DNA from: CAZZEX01 sp964653285
GTDB taxonomy: Bacteria > Chloroflexota > Anaerolineae > B4-G1
Direction of reading: 5' to 3'
NCBI GenBank assembly: GCA_964653285.1
Contig: CAZZEX010000063.1
Location: 1 to 27,085, forward strand
Length of the DNA stretch: 27,085 nucleotides
The position numbers and the translations under genes were made by a program. Each line of letters opens with the position of its first letter. Within the stretch, counting starts at the first letter, position 1. The notes beneath the pieces were generated by a model. It was not told where the DNA came from and ran no database searches. It saw only the letters and a list, made by a program, of their open reading frames with translations. This document shows positions 21,982 through 27,085 of the stretch, one piece after another.

Positions 21982-24900
21982 ATGCAACCTGTAACCTCAA
22001 GTTCACAATCGGACTTCCTCCTCCGCGCCGACCTGCAGGAGATCGCACCGTTTGTGGCCGATCTGATCCGCTGGGAGGAGGAACGACAGGCGCGTAAACT
22101 CATCCTCATTCCCTCTGAGTCCTACGCCCCCAGGGCTGTCCGCCAGGCACTGGGATCCGTCTTCCAGAACATCTACGCCGAGGGGTATCCCCCGCTACGG
22201 ATGACCCGTGACCCGGAGGTGCGGCTGCAAGACGTGGCCTGGCAGTTGGCCTTCTACCGCCGCTACGCTGACCGGCGCTTCTACAAGGGAGTGGACTACG
22301 TCCACTTCGTCGAGTGCCTGGCCCAGCGGCGGTGCGCCCAACTCTTCGCGCATGGCTCTATTCGACCCGAACACATACATGCCAACGTTCAGCCCCTCTC
22401 CGGCGCGGCGGCCAACCTGGCCGTCTACTGGGCCCTGATGGAGCCAGGGGACACGCTGATGGGGCTGGACCTCTTCCAGGGCGGCCACCTGACCCACGGC
22501 TCGGAGTTCAACATCTCCGGCCAGCGGTACCGGGTAGTCTCCTACGGCGTGGATCCCAGGACAGAGCGACTGGACTACGACGCTGTCCGGGACCTGGCAC
22601 GGGAGCACCGGCCGAAAGTGATCGTCGCCGGGTACACCTCCTACCCCTGGGCCCCCGACTGGGAGGCCTTCCGCGCCATCGCCGACGAGGTGGGAGCATA
22701 CCTGATGGCCGACATCGCCCACACCGCCGGGATGGCCGCCGCCGGGGTCTACCCCAACCCGGTCGGCATCGCCCACGTGACCACTTTCACCACCCACAAG
22801 ACCATCTGCGGCCCACGGGCCGCAGTGATCATGACCACGGACGAGGAACTGGCCCAGGCGATTGACATGGCAGTCTTCCCCGGCGAGCAGGGCGGCCCCC
22901 ACGTCAACAAATTCGCGGCGCTGGCGGTCGCCTTCCACATCGCCCAAACCGAGGAGTTCCGCCAACTCCAGCGCCAGATCGCCGCCAACGCCCAGGCCCT
23001 GGCGAAAGGGCTTCAGAAGCGCGGCCTGCGCCTGGCCTACGGCGGGACAGACACTCACCTCTTACTGGTAGACCTGAAATCCATCCCTACGAGTCCCCCC
23101 CCCCCGCTCCGGGAGGGGTGCTTCCCGGTGTGGGGAGAGCCTGCCGTCCGCATCCTCGACCTGGCTGGCATCGTGGCCAACAAGAACACCATCCCCGGCG
23201 ACACCGAGACCTCGCTGGCGATGGGCATCCGCATGGGCACCCCCTGGGTCACCCAGCGGGGGCTGGACGAGGCGGATATGGACACCCTGGCCGGCCTGAT
23301 CCACCGCATCCTGGTGAACATCAAGCCTTTCGCCTACAACGGCCTCATCGGCACCTTGCCAAGAGGCAAGATCGAACTGGACGTGCTGGAGGAGGTACGG
23401 CGGGGGGTGGCGCAGTTGGCCGAGAAGGCTGGGATTGACTTTGAGTTCGAGCCAAGTGGCTATCCACACTACCCAACAATGAACAATGAAACAATGAACA
23501 ATGAAACAATGAACAATGAAACAATTGGGCTGCGGGTCACCGGCTGGCGGGCACGACCGTTCGTCCAGCAGGTCATCACTGCCAACGTGGCCCAACTCGC
23601 CCCCGGTGCATCCACAGGTACCTATATGCTGGACCGGTACGGGCGGCTGATAGACGAGGTGGTGGTGACGCGGGAGGAATCGGACCAGTGGGGGCGGGAC
23701 CGCTACCTGATCACCCCCACAGCCCAGAAGGCGGCCCGCGTGACATCCTGGCTGCGGGGCCTGGCCGACGGGTACGTCCTCTTCGACGAGGAGGACGTCT
23801 TCCTCAAGGTGGAGGGGCCAGTGGTGGTGGAGGAGCAGGAAGCAGGAAGCGGGAAGCAAGAAGCAGGAAGCAAGAAGCAGGGGAGCACTGCTGCCGAGTC
23901 GTTTGAGAGCCACCCGGAATGGTTTGATTTGACGAAGCCGTATTTCATTGGACAGGCGCACCTGGTGGAGTTTGCGCCGCAGGCCAACAAGGAGGAGTGG
24001 CACTGGGAGGAGCCGGAGGCACCCCTCAAGCGCACGCCCCTCTACGAGGTCCACAAGGCGATGGGAGCGAAGATAGTCCCCTTCGCCGGGTGGGAGATGC
24101 CGGTCTGGTACACCTCGGTGAGCGATGAGCACCAGGCGGTGCGGAAGGCGGCAGGCCTGTTCGACGTGGCCCACATGGGCGTCTTTGAAATCGAAGGCCC
24201 TCACGCCACGGCTTTCCTGGACACGGTCTTCTCCAATTATGCCGCCTGGATCGAGGATGGTCAGTCTATGTACGGCTATTTTCTCGACCCCGATAGTAAA
24301 GTCATTGACGACTTAATGATCTACCGCCGCCGGGCAGACCTGTACCTGATGGTGGTCAACGCATCCAACGAGGACAAAGACTGGGACTGGCTGAACGCGG
24401 TGAACGAGCGGCGGGTGGTCATTGACCGGAATCGCCCGTGGGTGCAGGTGGAGGCGCAGGCGACCCTGCGTAACTTGAAGGATCCGGCGTCCGGGGAGCG
24501 GCAGAAGCGGGACCTGGCATTGCAGGGGCCGGCGTCCTTGCCGACGCTGCAGGCGCTGACCAACGACGCGGAGGTGAAAACCGCGCTGGCCCGGGTGCGC
24601 CGCACCGACCTGATCGAGTGCGAATTGGCAGAGATCCCCCTGGTCATCGCCCGCACCGGCTACTGCGGCGAGGAGTGGGGGTACGAGATCTTCGTCCACC
24701 CTGACGAGGCCGTCAACCTGTGGAAGGCGATCCTGGAGGCGGGCAAGCCTTTCGGCGTGAAGCCGACCGGGCTGGCAGCCCGCGACTCGACGCGCACCGA
24801 GGCGGGCCTACCCCTTTACGGCCACGAACTGGCCGGGCCATTCAACATCTCCCCCATCGAGGCCGGCTTCCCCGGCTACGTCAAGTATCACAAACCATTC

Positions 24901-25263
24901 TTCGTCGGGCGGGACGTGCTCCTGGCCCGCGAGGAGAGCCGCAAGCGGGAGGTGATCCGCTTCCGCGTCAACCAGAAAGGTGAACGGATGCCCCATACGG
25001 GTGATCCAGTGGTCAACAAGAAAGGCAAGCAGATTGGTCAGGTCACCAGTTGCTCCATTGACACCAAAGGCTACCTGCTGGGACTGGCTATCGTCGAGAA
25101 GCGGTACAATGTCCCCGACACACCCATTGCTATCTTTACCCTGCACGGCCAGTCGCTCGAACAAGCATTGCTGAAAGGCAAGAAGGTGACTTTGCCGGTG
25201 GAGGCGACGGTGCTGACCCGGTTCCCGGAGAAGGAGGGAACACGGAGGGTAGGCGGCGAGTAA
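21982..25263 (+). CDS. glyA-gcvT: Fusion: serine hydroxymethyltransferase - GcvT-like - aminomethyltransferase
   Basis: A 1093-residue fused protein of one-carbon metabolism. Residues 1-~480 are serine hydroxymethyltransferase (Ser + THF to Gly + methylene-THF), with the PLP lysine K273 in T-F-T-T-H-K-T-I-C-G-P-R. Residues ~516-617 (G-T-Y-M-L-D-R-Y-G-R-L-I-D-E-V-V-V, then D-G-Y-V-L-F-D-E-E-D) resemble a degenerate GcvT-fold piece. Residues ~684-1080 are a complete GcvT (T-protein of glycine cleavage): R-T-P-L-Y-E-V-H-K-A-M-G, V-I-D-D-L-M-I-Y-R with the catalytic Asp, A-A-R-D-S-T-R-T-E-A-G. Three repeat-derived inserts lie at ~370-387, ~499-515 and ~618-635. The start at 21982 follows AAAGGAG; the longer upstream frame lies in the MITE-like element. 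No gcvH/gcvP adjoins. The fusion suggests channelling of methylene-THF or glycine (inference). Confidence 0.95.
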   Translation: MQPVTSSSQSDFLLRADLQEIAPFVADLIRWEEERQARKLILIPSESYAPRAVRQALGSVFQNIYAEGYPPLRMTRDPEVRLQDVAWQLAFYRRYADRRFYKGVDYVHFVECLAQRRCAQLFAHGSIRPEHIHANVQPLSGAAANLAVYWALMEPGDTLMGLDLFQGGHLTHGSEFNISGQRYRVVSYGVDPRTERLDYDAVRDLAREHRPKVIVAGYTSYPWAPDWEAFRAIADEVGAYLMADIAHTAGMAAAGVYPNPVGIAHVTTFTTHKTICGPRAAVIMTTDEELAQAIDMAVFPGEQGGPHVNKFAALAVAFHIAQTEEFRQLQRQIAANAQALAKGLQKRGLRLAYGGTDTHLLLVDLKSIPTSPPPPLREGCFPVWGEPAVRILDLAGIVANKNTIPGDTETSLAMGIRMGTPWVTQRGLDEADMDTLAGLIHRILVNIKPFAYNGLIGTLPRGKIELDVLEEVRRGVAQLAEKAGIDFEFEPSGYPHYPTMNNETMNNETMNNETIGLRVTGWRARPFVQQVITANVAQLAPGASTGTYMLDRYGRLIDEVVVTREESDQWGRDRYLITPTAQKAARVTSWLRGLADGYVLFDEEDVFLKVEGPVVVEEQEAGSGKQEAGSKKQGSTAAESFESHPEWFDLTKPYFIGQAHLVEFAPQANKEEWHWEEPEAPLKRTPLYEVHKAMGAKIVPFAGWEMPVWYTSVSDEHQAVRKAAGLFDVAHMGVFEIEGPHATAFLDTVFSNYAAWIEDGQSMYGYFLDPDSKVIDDLMIYRRRADLYLMVVNASNEDKDWDWLNAVNERRVVIDRNRPWVQVEAQATLRNLKDPASGERQKRDLALQGPASLPTLQALTNDAEVKTALARVRRTDLIECELAEIPLVIARTGYCGEEWGYEIFVHPDEAVNLWKAILEAGKPFGVKPTGLAARDSTRTEAGLPLYGHELAGPFNISPIEAGFPGYVKYHKPFFVGRDVLLAREESRKREVIRFRVNQKGERMPHTGDPVVNKKGKQIGQVTSCSIDTKGYLLGLAIVEKRYNVPDTPIAIFTLHGQSLEQALLKGKKVTLPVEATVLTRFPEKEGTRRVGGE
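23087..23140 (+). repeat. Poly-C/G hairpin-type element in the glyA part
   Basis: A run of about 12 C is followed by GCTCCGGGAGGGG and further G-runs. It is in frame (S-P-P-P-P-L-R-E-G) between conserved SHMT blocks. Same class as the elements at 7156 and 14145. Confidence 0.75.
23478..23526 (+). repeat. 15-bp repeat (two heptamers + 1) in the fusion linker
   Basis: Three 15-bp units, each made of two AACAATG-type heptamers plus one A, encode (T-M-N-N-E) three times. It marks the join between the SHMT part and the middle segment. Confidence 0.92.
23832..23884 (+). repeat. GAAGCAG heptamers in the second linker of the fusion
   Basis: About seven 7-nt units (GAAGCAG, GAAGCGG, GAAGCAA) encode E-Q-E-A-G-S-G-K-Q-E-A-G-S-K-K-Q-G between the middle segment and the GcvT part. 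Same family as 14364-14398. Confidence 0.9.
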
Positions 25264-25273
25264 GGAAAACACT

Positions 25274-26694
25274 ATGTCTAACGAAAAGCCTATTACCATC
25301 CGCGAGGCCATAGCGCAGGCAGTGGCTCAACTGGATGGCCCCATCACACGAGACGAGTTCGTCGCCCGCGTCCTGACCATCCGACCTTCCAAGGCCCGCA
25401 ACCCTGCCGCTTCCATCAACAACCATCTCCGCTGGGAAGAGCGGGGCAAGACGCTCGTGTACCTGGATCGCCAAACTGTCGTTCCCCTCCGTGCCGCCAT
25501 GCAAGGCGTCCGCTTCCGCATCCCTCTCAGCCGCGAGGAAGTCAAACGGGGACTCCTGTTCGTTGATCCCGCCTGCCGCTACTTCCTGCGCCGGGAGGTC
25601 GCCTACGACCAGATGCATCTGCTGGACGAGGCCGGGCGATCTATGCCGACGCGGGTCGTCACGCTCAAGCGAAAAGTGCAGGGACTATTCGGCCCCTTCG
25701 AGTACGAGATCCCCGCGCTCGACCTGGGCGACTGGTTCCGCGCTCACCGGGTTCACCACAATGACAGCATCCTGGTCACCATCGAGGACTGGGAAACGGG
25801 GCGCTTCCGCCTGGAGCAGGAACCGGCCAAACGACGGCGGAAGCAGGAGATCGAGCAGAAGAACCACGAACTGGGCGACCTCTTCTTTGACCTGCTGGAG
25901 AACGCCAGGTATGAAAGGGTCTACGCTGGCATCGCTGTCTCCACCGCCTATGCCCGGCTGTCGGATCCTCAGGGGTATCCGGGCGACCACTGGTCTATGG
26001 TCGTCAAGCGGGATGCGCGGATGAAATGGGATGGCTCCGACATCCGTTACAGCGATTCGTTCACCCCGTTGGAAATGGTGTTCCAGGAAGCCACAGGTGA
26101 GGAAACGGGGCCATCGGAAGAGCCTTTCTCCCCCGTCCAGGCCCGGCAGGTCTATCGCTTCAAGGCCACCCTCCGGCCCCGCAAGGGACTGTGGCGGCAC
26201 ATCGAGATCCGGGGCGACCAGACACTGGCCGACTTCAACTCCATCTTGCAGGAGGCCTTCCAGCACGATTGGGACCACCTGGCCGGGTTCTGGAAGCGAG
26301 TCCGGCGGGGTTCCGGGAAGCGTTACCGGGAGATAGACCTGGGGAATGTGGACCCCTGGGGGAGGGCAGCGGCGCCGACCGCTGCATCGCCGGGCTGGGG
26401 CTGGCGCCGGGGGACACCCTCAAGTACGTCTACGACTTCGGCGACTGGATCGAGCACCTGATCACGCTGGAGGAGATCGTCGAGCCGGAGAAGGGAGCGG
26501 AGTACCCACGCATCGTGGAGCGCAGCCGTCCCCGTTACCGGTACTGCGAGGAGTGCAAGGCCGAGGGACGCAAGACCGTCGCCACCTGGATCTGCATAAG
26601 ATGCTCCGATCACGAGCAACGGAAAGTGCTGTTGTGCAAGGATTGCTTAATGGCTCATCACGAGGGTCACTATGCCGAAGAGATCCTTTACTGA
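25274..26694 (+). pseudogene. pRiA4b ORF-3-like protein with zinc finger, split by a -1 frameshift
   Basis: Starts at ATG 25274 (AAGGAA before it), 10 nt after the fusion gene. The frame runs to a stop at 26459-26461, but from about 26360 the family sequence continues in the -1 frame to 26694. The switch lies at five G (26358-26362). The joined product would be about 473 residues. Its parts are a possible HARE-type winged helix (residues ~5-55, I-T-I-R-E-A-I-A), an unassigned middle, then the plasmid pRiA4b ORF-3 domain (Y-R-F-K-A-T-L, later Y-V-Y-D-F-G-D-W-I-E-H). It ends in a B-box-like zinc finger (C-E-E-C, C-I-R-C, C-K-D-C, H-H). It may be a real mutation, an assembly error in a G-run, or (less likely) recoding. 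Function unknown, possibly nucleic-acid related. Confidence 0.8.
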
Positions 26695-27085
26695 CAACGT
26701 CGTTTTTGTCACCCGCCGCATTCCGGAGGCTGGCCTTGGGATGGTGCGGGAAGTCTGTGATGTCCGCCTGTGGGAAGGGGAACTGCCACCGCCGAAGGAG
26801 GTCATCCTGCGGGAGGTGGCGGATTGCGACGGGCTCCTCTGCCTGCTGACTGACCCTATTGACGCGGAGGTCATCGCCGCCGGGGAACGGTTGCGGGTGA
26901 TCAGCCAGTACGCCGTGGGGGTGGATAACGTGGACCTGGAAGCGGCCACAGCGCGGTCCATCCCCGTCGGCCACACCCCCGGCGTGCTGACCGAAGCCAC
27001 GGCTGACATGGCCTTCGCGCTGCTGATGGTCGCCGCCCGCCGCATCCCCGAGGGGATCGAGAACGTGCGGGCCGGGCAGTGGCAC
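26672..27085 (+). CDS. D-2-hydroxyacid dehydrogenase (glyoxylate/hydroxypyruvate reductase), 3' end beyond window
   Basis: 138 codons are visible and the frame is still open at the window edge. They correspond to the N-terminal part of the D-isomer-specific 2-hydroxyacid dehydrogenase family, with N-V-V-F-V-T-R-R-I-P-E, then I-S-Q-Y-A-V-G-V-D-N-V-D and H-T-P-G-V-L-T-E-A-T-A-D. These last blocks are typical of glyoxylate reductase/D-glycerate dehydrogenase, which uses NAD(P)H to reduce glyoxylate or hydroxypyruvate. The Rossmann G-x-G-x-x-G motif would lie past the edge. The ATG at 26672 has GAGGG close upstream and overlaps the previous gene by 23 nt, suggesting one transcript with it. Together with GlyA-GcvT it points to serine/glycine/glyoxylate metabolism; the exact substrate is inferred. 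Confidence 0.85.
   Translation, partial: MPKRSFTDNVVFVTRRIPEAGLGMVREVCDVRLWEGELPPPKEVILREVADCDGLLCLLTDPIDAEVIAAGERLRVISQYAVGVDNVDLEAATARSIPVGHTPGVLTEATADMAFALLMVAARRIPEGIENVRAGQWH

Noticed and set aside
26357..26363. Programmed -1 frameshift site in the pRiA4b-like gene
   Set aside because: TGG GGG A does not fit the X XXY YYZ heptamer and no clear downstream stimulator is visible. An indel or sequencing error is more likely.

Overview
The window looks like a piece of a GC-rich Chloroflexota chromosome (Anaerolineae-like), probably from a metagenome-assembled genome. This is inferred from content, not from a marker search. The clues are several lipoproteins with Thr/Pro-rich linkers after the lipobox, a DUF3160 protein, a beta-helix protein ending in a Y-L-Y-V-P-I-V-M-R-like tail, a two-subunit-type acyl-CoA mutase, paired PPi-type and ATP-type phosphofructokinases, and heavy use of short tandem repeats.

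Layout. 1-885 has no credible gene. It holds a small decayed CRISPR array without cas genes, one stray repeat copy, and an 82-nt palindrome. 886-2317 has a promoter, a membrane-anchored Ig-like/TP-rich protein and a small coiled-coil protein. 2340-3551 (-) is ornithine aminotransferase, divergent from dnaE (3748-7443). Downstream of dnaE lie two phosphofructokinase genes (7475-9650), the first PPi-type by its motif residues, the second ATP-type. From 21343 down to 9724 everything is on the minus strand: beta-helix protein, tgt, an FG-GAP-like protein, a TP-rich lipoprotein, a DUF3160 lipoprotein, a CapA-like protein, uppP, a PstS-like lipoprotein and an acyl-CoA mutase large subunit. The capA/uppP genes overlap by ATGA and the DUF3160-capA gap is 7 nt, so this part is probably an envelope operon. 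21344-21981 is intergenic and complex: an integrase remnant, divergent promoters, and a 111-bp MITE-like element with perfect 13-bp inverted ends inserted in a ribosome binding site. 21982-25263 is a large GlyA-GcvT fusion. It is followed by a frameshifted pRiA4b ORF-3-type gene and the start of a D-2-hydroxyacid dehydrogenase that runs off the window. The last group suggests one-carbon/serine-glycine/glyoxylate metabolism.

The most unusual property is repeat invasion. Several families of 7-bp (and one 8-bp) tandem repeats, and poly-C/poly-G hairpin elements, occur both between genes and in frame inside genes (dnaE, glyA-gcvT, capA, pstS-like, tgt, FG-GAP-like). There they form surface insertions, C-terminal tails, gene junctions and even the hydrophobic core of signal peptides. 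The other points worth checking are the GlyA-GcvT fusion with a degenerate GcvT-like middle segment, the MITE-like insertion duplicating a Shine-Dalgarno sequence, and two genes whose promoters predict (nearly) leaderless mRNAs. No defence, biosynthetic or mobile system that is clearly new and complete is visible.
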